A DNA stretch of 64,000 nt from the NCBI RefSeq assembly GCF_022458985.1, contig NC_061773.1, positions 25,826,001 through 25,890,000 on the forward strand, given 5' to 3'. The first letter of the stretch is position 1. Each line of letters starts with the position of its first letter. Shown here piece after piece: positions 1-10,540 of this stretch. A program made the translations under genes and the position numbers. The notes under the pieces are model-generated. The model was given only the letters and a program-made list of their open reading frames with translations, was not told the DNA's origin and searched no databases. Origin of the DNA: Mugil cephalus. Lineage: Eukaryota > Chordata > Actinopteri > Mugiliformes > Mugilidae.

Positions 1-757
1 TTTCTCCTTCTGCTCTCATTGTGTGCATATATCGCCCCGTCATCCCCTTTAATATGACAAACGTTTGAAAACCAACGTCTGAACATTAAATAATCCTCGA
101 GCCACTGTAGTGCCACTCACCTCCCAGCCGAATGCCGAACGTGTTTGTTAAGGTTTGATCTAAACTAGACGTCAGATTCGACTGCGTGTCCTCTCATGAC
201 ACCGTGTCTGAATAGTTGCGGCGGTGTTTGTGTACTGGTCTCTGCGCTCACAGCGACTGCTTGAATGAATGAACCAAATGACACAGATGTACAATGTTTG
301 CGCCACGATTTCAACCGAGACTAATGAGCGCGTAGCCCCTACTAATCAGTTTGTCTTGTCGGAGCGAGCTGAACGTAGCCTCAAAACGATTAATTGTGAT
401 GGAAACAAGTCACAGAGGAATGGCAATGAGACATCGTGTTTGGGCAAACGACGACAGCAAAAGAGACGGCTTTTATGATCGGGAAGAACAGCATCATCAC
501 TGGAAGTGAAAAGGTAATTTACTGATGCAACAGACTATTCAGACTATGTAGGAACTGAATTATGACTTTAAAACTAGTTGTCGCTACCAAATGTTTTTAT
601 TTCAGTGTTGACAAGGTGCAAGTTTATATTATTTATGTGCTTATGTGTCATATATTAGTCACGTAAAATCAGTATAATGCAAGATGAACATTTATAATGC
701 AGTAAGGTTGACTTAAGTATCCACACTTGAGCATTTACACGCACAAAAACACAGCAT
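1..757. other. Non-coding, no gene seen (presumed cadps intron 1)
   Basis: AT-rich sequence with no exon-like coding stretch. The only open frame (269-478, plus) has no recognisable protein features. Because the first coding exon of the CADPS-family gene lies at 7817-8167 on the minus strand, this region is probably inside that gene's first intron. That placement is inference. Confidence 0.5.
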
Positions 758-1473
758 TAGAGGTGGACGATACTGGGAATTTTGGTATCGACCCAATAAG
801 TAAATACAGGGCTAGTATCGCCGATACCGATCATTGAATAACTTCGTAATTTTCCCTTTAGTTTTATGATTATGACAAAAAACAGGACAAATATTTAGGC
901 AAATAAACCTGTTTTTCTTAACCAATTAAAAAAATTAAATAATTTAACTGTATAAAATTGAACTGTTTTAGAAAAAAGTCATTAGTGCAAAATAAGATTA
1001 AGGAACAATGTAACAAAAATCTGAATGTGACAATGTAAACAACACAACAACGATGGAAAATAAAGTCAGTAACAAAGACATTTGAGCAAAGTAAGTAAAC
1101 GAAAGCAACGATATAATAATAAATGTAAAAATTGCTCAGAGAGGGAAACGTTGACTCATTCATTTTCCACCAAAGAAGTGAGTCTGAATCCCGTGTAGTT
1201 GTTTTCTCTTCCGAGTTACGACACATTTCAATAACAGCATCAGTTGTGTGATGCTGCTGTGATTCTAGGATTTCAACGTCAAACTCTGACCACATCCACC
1301 TTTTCCTACAGGTGAGGATGGAGAAGCTCCTGCAGACTTGGAGAGAAGCTGAACTCGCGTGTGACGACTAATTTACTGGACGTACAGAAGAGAAACTGTA
1401 ACAAAAGCATTGATCTCATCACGCTAGTATCGTACTAGTACTACGGACATTTAGATCGACACACCCAACCCTG
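758..1473. mobile_element. Non-autonomous hAT-type element with 8-bp target duplication
   Basis: The block starts tagaggtggacgatac and ends cgacacacccaaccctg, weak inverted ends of a kind common in fish MITEs. It is flanked on both sides by the identical 8-mer cacagcat (750-757 and 474-481 of the 1.4-kb line, i.e. 1474-1481), the duplication length of hAT transposons. Internal gatacc/gtatcg motifs lie near both ends. No transposase is visible. Confidence 0.65.
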
Positions 1474-2379
1474 CACAGCATCCTCCTTTCATTTAAAGAG
1501 ACCTGAATATGTGGACACACAGTGTTGAGAAACCCTTGTAGGATTTTTACGTTTTTATTTACTTGCCACAGATTAATGTCCCAGAGATCCGGACCTCAAA
1601 ATACATTATGAAAGCATTTATGGCAATTATAGACGATAATCTAATCTATGTTATGGCAAGAACCACTCAACTAAACCAAGAGAAAGGACAGTCCATCATT
1701 GCTCTTAGGACACATGCGGTCGTCAGTCTGGCTCACTCCGTAAAAACACCACCCAAAAAACTAGTCGGTGCCGTGTCCTCATTTAAGAGACACAATTAAT
1801 AGTGTTTGTTTCCACTTCCTGTGTCACTTTCAGCAGCAGAGACTGAAACTTTTGCCAAAATTTCGCAGAGAAGCAGATGGAAATACCAAAGCAGAAACGT
1901 CAATTTGACACAGAAGTCTAAACCACGTGTGAGTGTCACCTCTGCAGCAGTGGATAAGTTAATTAGTCACCAGCCACAGAAACCACAAATTAACAGCACC
2001 TCAGATTACAGCCCACATACATACTACAGCTGTAGTTCAAGAGTCAGACCCATGTCAACATCAACTATTCAGAGGAGACTGAATGTGAATCAGGAACTTC
2101 ACTGTCAAACTGATGAAAAAAGACCAGAATTGCTTCGTGCAAGAGACCGAACTCATCATCAGACCAACGTCCAGGTTTGAGGTTTTTAGTTTTACCTGCC
2201 ACGTCTTTGAAAAGAAAAGGCAGAAAAGGTGAGTGCATTGTTTCTATTCCCACTGTGAAGCACAGAGGAAGAGGTGTGATCGTGTGTTATTGAAAAGTCA
2301 AGGCTCACAGCGTCCTGCAGCACCGCGCCGTCTCACCTGGTTAGCACTTAGCGGGACCGATGATCCCAAACACAACTCC
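1474..2379. other. Non-coding, includes a copy of a dispersed repeat
   Basis: No gene recognised. About 1744-1875 contains a copy of a dispersed repeat (accaccc...ctagtcggtgccgtgtc...cacttcctg...agagactgaaac). Related copies occur near 32.7, 32.95 and 55.07 kb. Open frames here follow the repeat and do not resemble proteins. Confidence 0.5.
1744..1875 (+). repeat. Dispersed repeat family R1, copy 1
   Basis: Shares the ordered words ctagtcgg, gctgtgtc/gccgtgtc, cttcctg, agagactgaa and gccaaaat with copies at 32690-32790, 32946-33040 and 55062-55125. Identity of the family is unknown. Confidence 0.6.
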
Positions 2380-3410
2380 AGGGAGGTCAGGTCATAAGCT
2401 TCACCTCCTTCACGGTAGTAAAACATGGCAAATAAATATTTTCAGTCGTGGTTTCTGTAATTTTAAGGTAGTTGATATAATGCTGATGCATGTTCAAAGG
2501 TCCATTTTGCTCACGTTTTATTAATGTGACGCTATAGAGGGTATGTATGTGACGTCACAGCAAGTAAAGTCTCTGTGGTTACGGCCGTTATGAAGAAACA
2601 ACTGGAATCCAGGTACTGAAACCTGGTGTTGTGATTTACATTTAGTTAATATTCATTTACGCTGTATTTTTTGATAAAGTCAAACCTTAAGTTACTTCTT
2701 AAGTTATGTTCTGGAGGCTGTCAGATAAGTTTGTGGATGATGTTGTTTTGGCGTAGTAACAACCGACAGTTACTATTTCAGTTCCCACAATAAATAAAAA
2801 TAAACGGAAGATTTGTGATCACTCCTCATCACTACAGTATTTCATGGCTAACGTTACTTATTAGTAAAGCTCTTAGCGTTAGCATCTTTTATTTAGCTAC
2901 ATTTATTATAACTGAAATGAACTAAAACTAACTGAAACTAACTGAGGTTAATCCACTTTTCCAAATAAGGGGGTTCTCTAGTACAAAGCCATTGGAGCTG
3001 TGTTGTATAAAGTACCAAAAGGTCATAGTTTAGTAAAAGTTTAGTATTTCCTCAAATCAGGTGCATATAAATATCAAAAGAACCGATTTCTGGCCACATG
3101 TCAATGTTGGTGGAGCATTTTTTATTTGGTAGTTCACATGGATCATTGTTGAGTCCAATTGTCTTTAATTTAATCTGTATTTACTGATAGATTTCACCAT
3201 GTTTTTTGGACACAGTGACGTCAATGTAAAACCCTCTACTGAAACAGGATGTGACGTCATGGTGACTACCAGTTGCCATGCCAACCGCTGTGTGTGCTTG
3301 TTGTATCCAGAGGAGCTGTTAATGATCTTATAACGCCAAGTACGGTGTGTAATCCAACATCCTAAAATCCTTTTTGCCCACATCAAAATTCCACACGTGT
3401 TAATACATGT
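2380..3410 (+). mobile_element. DNA-transposon-like repeat interrupted by a MITE
   Basis: The left part (ggtcataagcttcacctcc ... gttgatataatgctgatgcatg) and the right part (gaaacaggatgtgacgtcatgg ... gttgccatgccaac) match, in the same order, an uninterrupted copy at 27389-27847. Here they are separated by the element at 2532-3239. No coding capacity is visible. Confidence 0.6.
2532..3239. mobile_element. MITE with ctatagagggt inverted ends, long copy
   Basis: Begins ctatagagggtatg followed by tgacgtcacagcaag, and ends with the inverse accctcta. The same outer sequences, including the block atttctggccacatgtcaatg, recur at 43829-44192 in a shorter copy. This copy keeps about 350 bp of extra internal sequence. 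Confidence 0.65.
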
Positions 3411-5289
3411 TCATAGAAAATAAAAGAAATACTGTGAAACACTGTGAGTGCGTGTCCAAAGTTTTGAGTGGTTCTAGGAGGAGGAGCAATATAGCAGCAA
3501 CGTTGTAATTAAAAGCAGATTAAAATGAGGACTCTACATGTATCTATTGACCAAACCATGGAGCTATCAGCTAATCCCTGTTTACGGCCCAGAAGACACT
3601 CAGTGAGTTTATTAAACTCTGAATAAAGAGTTATAGAGTGGGGGTCATGTGATGAGCAGGTGCTTCTCAGCTGTCTTTACTAGACGTATGTTCCTGAATT
3701 AAGGGTTAATTACTCTTTCCTTTTTAGGCTCAATGTTGTCTTCACACTTGACACTAAGATTACCGCCAGCGACTTTATGGAAAATCTGCTTCACATCAGA
3801 TCATCGCCTGTTTCTGTCCAATACTCTTTGGAAAATATTAGGAGTTGAGTGCATTGAGAAAAGCAGCTTGTGAGATTAATTCTCCCATCGGTGGGTGATG
3901 TTAAACCACCACAGAAGAAGAGGCTGCAGCGACATGATGTCATTAAAATAACTCCAGTCAGAACTTAAACTAATTGATTCATGCAGTTTTAATAATAAGG
4001 TCAACATTCTTCCAGTCACGTACTGTACATCATACTTTCTTCTTTTAGTTTCCACTGCTTTTTTGTGGCAAGATGAGGAGAAGATACAGAAATGCATGAA
4101 AATATATTCAGGAGATAATGTTCTGTTTGGTCTGTTTATGAATATTATTGTGGTTAAAGAACAAAAATGATTTATTGTGCAACCAGCGGATCCATCTCTT
4201 TTCCTACACTGGGGATCTAACAACTCACTAGCTGTTTTTTCGTTACAGTGTTTCACAAAATTAAAGAGATATTTCTGAAATTTACATAAAGTTCAATTTC
4301 GTTTTGTTTGTAAAGTCTCGCGATATCACATAATTCTCTTAAATTCTCATGCAAGACGACTTTTAGGAAGATGGACTTCAGATTTTAGCTTTAGATATCT
4401 GAGAGGTTTTTAGTAATGTAGGCGTTTCCATCACCAGTTTTTTATTCTAGGTTTGACTGGTGATCGTTGCTTCCATTTTCACGCTCTACGACTACAACAA
4501 CCAACTAACACTATTTATCAAACGGTATCTGCTACTTCTCAGTTCACTGCTAACTACTTGGTGACCTACTGATTGTCTCCTCCATATTGCAGGAAGAAGT
4601 GAATGAGTGAACTAGGTGGTGACTTCAGACACCGCAGACAGAATGTGGTGATTTCAGACAGTGGCCAGGTTGTTCATGTGACCAAATCTACTAGTGAAGG
4701 AAACATTTTTCAGCTGCATGGATGGAAGTGAACCTTCGAAACACCTAAGGTCAAACGGTCAAAGTTTGACTGGACTTCACCTCAAAAGATGCAGACTGGG
4801 CAACATGCAACAGGCGCACGAAGGCGACACTGTACAAGGGAGGCAACACCTCAAATCTGATGTAGCAATATATTTATATATATATATATACAATAGCATT
4901 TATTTTGAAGTCAAGAAATGAACCATCTTTGACAGCCTGCCAGAACCCACAACACTGTTTTTATTCTGATGGTATATTATGACAGTTTGTTATGAATTTT
5001 AATTGCGCGTCACAAAGTGCCTTAAAAATAAAAAAGGCACCGTTATTGGACATAGTTTTTATGTTTTCCATTCTTGTCAGACTCTGTGGACCCACACAAA
5101 GACATCTCATAGTCACATAATTACTGATTCAGATTAGAGTCTGTCCTCAAACAGTGTTTTTTCTTGGATTTCAGTAAGTGGCTGCCACAACAAGTGCTTC
5201 CCATATCTTAGATCTTTGTCATGGTGTTGCACACATATTTCAACAATTATGCTCATGTCCAAATACTAAAAAAAAATCACATGTTCTGC
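3411..5289. other. Non-coding, no gene seen
   Basis: AT-rich sequence without recognisable exons. A short (AT)n tract lies near 4866-4891. Nothing else could be assigned. Confidence 0.4.
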
Positions 5290-5640
5290 AAATCACGTCA
5301 CAGTAGACCCTTTCTGACGTCACAGTGCTAGCTGGAAGCAAAACAGAGCTTGAAGTGAACACTGTCACTGTCAACCGTGAAAATATCGCCTGGTTATATT
5401 GTTGTTTTATATTTTTGGTGCAAAAAGCGAAAAATCAAAAACACTAACTTTTTTAATTTTATCACATACCAGCCACTGCCAGTCGTAAACAACTTTAGTT
5501 TGGTTTTGGAGATTAAAAGAAAGAATTGGAGTGAGACAATCAACGTGGACACTCGTTATCAGATAAGATTAATATGTAGTGCATCATTAGTTTCAGCCTG
5601 GATAATGTTATGGGTTAGAATAAATTGTGACTGAAATTAC
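5290..5640 (+). repeat. Dispersed repeat family R2, copy 1
   Basis: Shares the words gacgtcac, cactgtcactgtcaacc, tgaaaatatcg/tgaaaatgtcg, tatttttgg, atcacataccagccactgcc and attaaaagaaag, in the same order, with 49868-50096. The layout suggests two decayed copies of one DNA element. The family was not identified. Confidence 0.6.
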
Positions 5641-5917
5641 TTGGGGGATTCTTGATTAATGCTAATGCTAACCGCTAGCTAACGCACCAATAGTTGTACG
5701 TTTCCAAGCAGAAGTTGCATTTGCTACGTTTCCCTCCACAGTGTTTCCACTTACTTCTTGTAATATCTTTGTTGAGAGGACTTCACTTGATAAAGACAGA
5801 CCAGACTTCGTCCCTTCTGTGTCCTCCTTCGGACAAATCGTCCATCCACTGAGTGAGAGTGGAGGGGTGGAGTCAACCTTTTAAGCCCCGCCCTTTTAAA
5901 TACGTCACACTGTTTAC

Positions 5918-6190
5918 AAGCTGATCAGCCACATCATTAAAACCACTGACAGGAGAAGTAAACGGAACATGTTTTCTGTCCCAGACGCGTTGTGTTGGGA
6001 AACTTTTAGACCTGGCATTCACTTGTAGCACCCATCTCTACCCCACCCCATAGCAATGACACATCCCCAGCGGGATACAGCCTGACACAGCTACACACAC
6101 ACACATAAACACAACAACTCAAATAAAAACATGAAGAACAACACAAGGTGTTGACCTCGCCTCCAAATTCACTGGATCCCACCATAGATG
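5918..6190 (-). mobile_element. MITE fragment, gatcagccacaacattaaaacc family
   Basis: Begins with ctgatcagccacatcattaaaaccactgacag, the terminal repeat of the family seen complete at 27074-27330 and 47573-47985. The interior (tagcaatgacac ... ggtgttgacctcgcctccaaattcactggatccc) is the reverse complement of the interior of the 47.6-kb copy, so this is an inverted and apparently end-truncated copy. Confidence 0.65.
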
Positions 6191-7816
6191 ATCCACCATA
6201 GAGGCCCCACCCCTAAAAAGTCCACCCTCAGAAGGCCCATGTCCATTCTCTGATGAGCCTCAGCTGTTTTTCGAATGCACAAGGGAGACCTACACAACGC
6301 TAGGAAGGTGGTCATACTATCATGCCTGGCTGGTGTATTTACTAGCTGGGAGAACCGAGTCCAGCATTCAACAGTAATAGGCAACTATTTATTAACAAAG
6401 TGGTCCTCGGCCTCCACTGAGGGCTGAACCCTTTGTGATGAGCGAACTAACCACAAGGGCCTTGTTGAAAGAGATGGGGGAGGATCACTTAAGAAGACAT
6501 TCATTCATACAATGAGAAGGATCAAAAAGGGGGAGATAGAAAAGCAGTTCTGCAAAAAACTTAAGCCAGCACAAAATCAAGGCAACAGCATAAATAAAGG
6601 CTGAGTCACACATGTTTGAGTTGTCTGTCTCTTGAACGTCTAGTAGAAATTTCATATTTCATTTTGCGTCTGTATTATTCACTGTATAGGAATTGGATTT
6701 AAATTGGATTTAAAGCCAGTGCAAAACAGCCACCATCAAGGGTCTCACGTCTGACACGTCAACTAAATCCCACCAAAGAACTTGCCACATAAAAACCAGC
6801 GCCCAGATGCTGTAATCTCTGCAGCTTTAATAAGGTGATAACAATGTGAAAGTGAGCCGGCAGCATGACTTTCAGTGCATTTTTAACACCCACAGACCAG
6901 TTTGTGCTGCGACCACCTTCACCATCATGACCAGAGCTTGACCTTAAAAGCCTGCAGTACCGGAACCTAACACTAGAAGTCAGTTTTTCTTTCCCACCCC
7001 GTAATCCCCTTGGCAACGAAGCTTGGTGATGTCCCTTCTATCGACTGCACCTGGAAGTAGCCTGGAAGCCAAACCCGAGCTTCCCCCACCCACAGAAGAA
7101 TTTGCATTTGTGATTTTGAGTGATTTCTTTTTTTTAAAAAAAAAAAAAAAGATGAGCTGAATGTGTCCGCTGGTTAAGCTGGAAGCATTAGGCTACTCCA
7201 GGCAGAACATTTCATGATGGTGAGTGGTGTAGAAAAGCGCTTTCACTCGCTCAATCTTTGCTGCTTGAGACCAACAGGCTTTGAATGCACTCAAGCTACT
7301 ATGCCCAAAGACAATTCACATATGTAAGAGCTACTACGGTGGGTGTGAATGAATGAACGTGCAATGCCCTCTCCCATTCTCTCCTTCTCCCCCTCGTCTT
7401 ATTGTCTATTCCTAAATGTAAATCGTGTCTGGTCACATTTAATTGAACCCCTTTCTGGTACAATTTAGCTTTGTCATGACGCACGGTGAAGGGGAGAAAA
7501 TAAAATACTTTAAAGCCAAAAAAAAGAGACGGCGGTGGAACTACTGGCGGAGACCGCACTTCTTCACCCATCACTATCAGCTGCGTCTGGATCAATGTGG
7601 GGCTCGCAATAAAAGTGGCACGGGAGACAGAGGTTTTAACAAAATGAGTTGCGTTGCTGAATATTCGACCGAAGGGCAACCAGCGACGTGGTGCGGCTGC
7701 GGAAGCAACAGTTGGTGTCGTTCATGAAAAGGGATGTGCTCTGAAAGTGAGAGGTGCGTCTAAATCAGGGGTTTGAAGTTGGGTCTGGGTTTTTTTTTTT
7801 TTCACTCAGCTCTCAC
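6191..7816. other. Non-coding, presumed cadps intron 1 proximal part
   Basis: No exon recognised. A poly-purine/A tract lies at about 7130-7150 and a T tract at 7790-7802 close to the cadps splice donor. Open frames on both strands (for example 7443-7727) lack protein-like features. Confidence 0.45.
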
Positions 7817-8167
7817 CTTCTGCTGCCTCCTGGCCATGTCGGTGGGCTGTTTGGCGTTGAATGGATAGGCGATGCAACGCATCACAAAGACGTACAGTTG
7901 GAGTCTCTTCTTCCTCTCTTCCTCCTCTCTCTGCATCTTCTCCAGGTCCTCCTTCTCCTTGTCGCTGCCCACCGACGGGCTGGGGCTCGAGGGTCGGCCA
8001 CCGCCACTCCCGCGGCCCCGGGGCTGGAGTCCTGCGCCGCCATGACCATCGGCGGCTCGGCCCGGTGACAGTCGGGCTCCTCCGAGGTTCTTCGGGGCCG
8101 ACACCTCTTTGCGTTCCACCTCCTGCACCTCATCGCCTTCCTCCTCGCTGGAAGACGGGTCCAACAT
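7817..8167 (-). CDS. cadps: CADPS-family calcium-dependent secretion activator, first coding exon (partial gene)
   Basis: This exon encodes 117 residues, starting [10 protein letters not shown], the invariant start of CAPS/CADPS proteins. A Gly/Pro/Ser-rich low-complexity segment follows, then [12 protein letters not shown], an [15 protein letters not shown] block and ending [10 protein letters not shown]. The exon ends in phase 0 at a GTGAGA donor (816-811 of the 7.8-kb region), where vertebrate genes also splice. CAPS proteins prime dense-core vesicles for calcium-triggered exocytosis through C2, PH and MUN domains. Those domains lie in later exons to the left of the window. The [12 protein letters not shown] segment and RCIAYPF with Met (VFVMRC) look more like CADPS (CAPS1) than CADPS2 (VFVVRC), but the neighbour nampt is on the same human chromosome as CADPS2. 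The paralog is therefore uncertain. The exon is GC-rich, in a CpG-island-like block. Confidence 0.85.
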
Positions 8168-8340
8168 AGTGCCGGGGCTGTGACGGAAAACTATAACCTA
8201 CCTGCTTCCGAGGGAAACTGCAAAAGTAGGGAACAATATGCCGATCAGCTTCAGTGACAGCCACAGAGGGAGATATCCAAGGGAAGTCGCCGTGGAGACG
8301 CAAAAAAAAAAAAAAAAAAAAAAAAAGCCCCTGACTGATG
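8168..8340 (-). promoter_or_regulatory. Presumed cadps 5' UTR with a 25-base poly-T (coding strand)
   Basis: Sequence directly upstream of the cadps start codon. It contains an uninterrupted run of 25 A on the plus strand (8302-8326), so poly-T on the cadps sense strand. The transcription start was not determined, and the call rests on position only. Confidence 0.35.
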
Positions 8341-8526
8341 AGAGGCTCAGGCTGTTGCTTCTCGCGAAAAAAGAAAACCAAACAAAAAAAAACAGAAACT
8401 GCCCTCACACGAGTCAATCAGAGCAGGAACAATGAAAGTGTTGTACTAGACTAGTTATCTGCGTGATTTCCGAGCCTTTCAACTCTGCCAGCCTGTAGCA
8501 CATAGGAGGGATTTATCATGAGAGCG

Positions 8527-8533
8527 CATATAA
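8527..8533 (+). promoter_or_regulatory. Candidate plus-strand TATA box upstream of cadps
   Basis: The motif gcatataaagggggagggg reads as a good TATA box in the plus direction, away from cadps, inside a GC-rich block about 360 bp from the cadps start codon. No plus-strand protein follows, so it could drive a divergent non-coding RNA or be fortuitous. Confidence 0.3.
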
Positions 8534-8769
8534 AGGGGGAGGGGTCGCGCAGAGAACAACACTGATGTGCTGATGCTCCGGGGCCTGGAGGAGGAAGAGG
8601 CAGGGCTCGGAGCTGACCGCGGTGCTGAAACCCGATACCCGGCTGCTCTGGGATCAGCTTGATCTGATTGCAGAGCACAATGCATGGACCGACCACCTGA
8701 TGATCCAGCTCTGAGCCTGAAGAGTGCAGGTTTTAACAGCTCCAGACCGGAATCTGCGTTGTCCTTCAC

Positions 8770-9117
8770 AATAAAAGTCGCAGCGGCGAGCGTGAAATAA
8801 ACGAACCATCCAATAAATGATGAATTTAACGGAGAAAAATAAAAATAAAATCAATCGTTTTGCTTAATTATACAGGGTACTGTCTGAAAATGTATATTAC
8901 AATACATTCGGTACAGAATAACAAATAAAGCAAAGAAAAAGAAAATTAGACAGAAATGTAAGAAAGATAATACGATTATGTTTAAATAGAGCACAAACAT
9001 ATGTTGCTACAGTACACAACATTATATATATTAACAACCGTTCTCATTTAGGAATCATTCGCTGCAAGTTAGTCACCTTAAACATTTGGGCACCAAATTT
9101 CCTTTGGGATAAATAGA
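8770..9117. other. Non-coding, nothing recognised
   Basis: AT-rich spacer between the cadps upstream region and a microsatellite. No coding or repeat signature was identified. Confidence 0.4.

Positions 9118-9216
<99 letters not shown>
9118..9216. repeat. (TATC)n microsatellite
   Basis: About 25 uninterrupted copies of the tetranucleotide tatc. Confidence 0.95.
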
Positions 9217-9478
9217 GAAATGTTTGACATTTGTTGTCAAAAGTACGACAAAATTAAAAGTGCTCTCCAATCAATGCCTCAGATCTAAAAGAATAAATAA
9301 ATAGAAAACATTTGTAGCAGACATAACACACACACACAGTCATTGCATAGAGGACAGTATATTGCATAGAAATAGTGAAATAGTGTTTACTGATCTGAAC
9401 CATCTCCCTGAAGGCGACAGTTCAAACAGGTAGTGACTGAGATGGTAAATATGAATGATGAAGATGAAACAAGGGTGG

Positions 9479-9981
9479 ACATTTCAGCAAGACAATTCTC
9501 CCAAACACAGAGTCAAGGTCTAAACTCTAAAACTGGCTTCAGAGAAAGAAAATAAAGCTGCCGAAACGGCTCAGCCAATCACCTGACTGGATCCAATTGA
9601 AAAATCTATGGAAAGTACTAAAACTCAGAGTTGATAGAAGAGGACAACTAACTATATGGGACCTTCAAGATTTAAAGACTGTTTGTGTGGATGAATGGGC
9701 CAAAATCACACCTGAGCAATGCATGCGACTAGTTTACTCCATACAGGAGGCGTCTTGAAGACTTTTGGACAAAGTATTAAATAAATATCACTAAGCGTGT
9801 TCAATACTTTTTCCCTCTGTTATTTTATATTATTACACATAACTTAATATCTGAACTTATTTGTTTTGTTTCTTTCTATATATGGATTACTTGGGTTGTT
9901 ACCAACACCTCATGTCAATAGCACCTTAAGAAATATGTTCACTATTAAAAAGCATGTCTTCAATACTTATTTTACCTGATG
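9479..9981 (+). mobile_element. Tc1/mariner-like fossil, 3' part of transposase and right end
   Basis: Plus-strand remnants correspond to the C-terminal Tc1 transposase: a degraded second catalytic Asp block (ttcagcaagacaattctcc), a WI..E-type motif (gactggatccaattgaaaaa), and gtggatgaatgggccaaaatc. The 3' end carries caatacttttt and ttcaatacttattttac words typical of Tc1 terminal repeats. Many stops and frameshifts are present. Confidence 0.7.
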
Positions 9982-10540
9982 TATGTGCCTGCAAAACTTC
10001 GTTATGTTCTCATACTGATAATAGAGACTCTTGAATCTTGAATCTTGATAATGAGATTGGAAATCGATTTTGTCCAGCATGTATACGCTTAATCTGACTT
10101 TAACTGGACTCCACAACCGCTGCGCTGGCGTATGACCCCAGAAGAAAAACATCCAAGAAAGTCATTCGCAGAAGAAGAAGAAGGTAAATAGAGCAGACAG
10201 AAGAACCACCTATAGCGCCATCTTATCTGCACCAGAAGTAGCGAACATATTACGTACGAGATTCTTGTTGTTGTTTAAATGCTGTTCTCTGCATGAACGA
10301 CTCTTGTTTATTATGTGACGTAATAGGTTAACCAGGAAGGGGGCTGTATTAACCCATTGACAAGACATATATCGTCATATATCTCTCTATCTATGTGGTG
10401 CCACAAGTCTGCACTGCACTGCAACAATCATCTTCAGGCTATAAACATGTAGCCCTAACCCTACTCTATATTAACATTAACATAATGTCTCCTGCTGTCT
10501 CCAGTATCAAGCCGTGGATTGTTCCAGACACTGAGCCTCT
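9982..10540. other. Non-coding, no gene seen
   Basis: Contains a short gaatctt tandem tail near 10030-10050, which may be the end of an old retroelement. Nothing else was assignable. Confidence 0.35.

Noticed and set aside
1563-2180. Two adjacent open frames on the plus strand
   Set aside because: The reading runs through the dispersed repeat R1 that recurs at three other places. No family resemblance, and Thr/Ser/Gln-rich low-complexity text.
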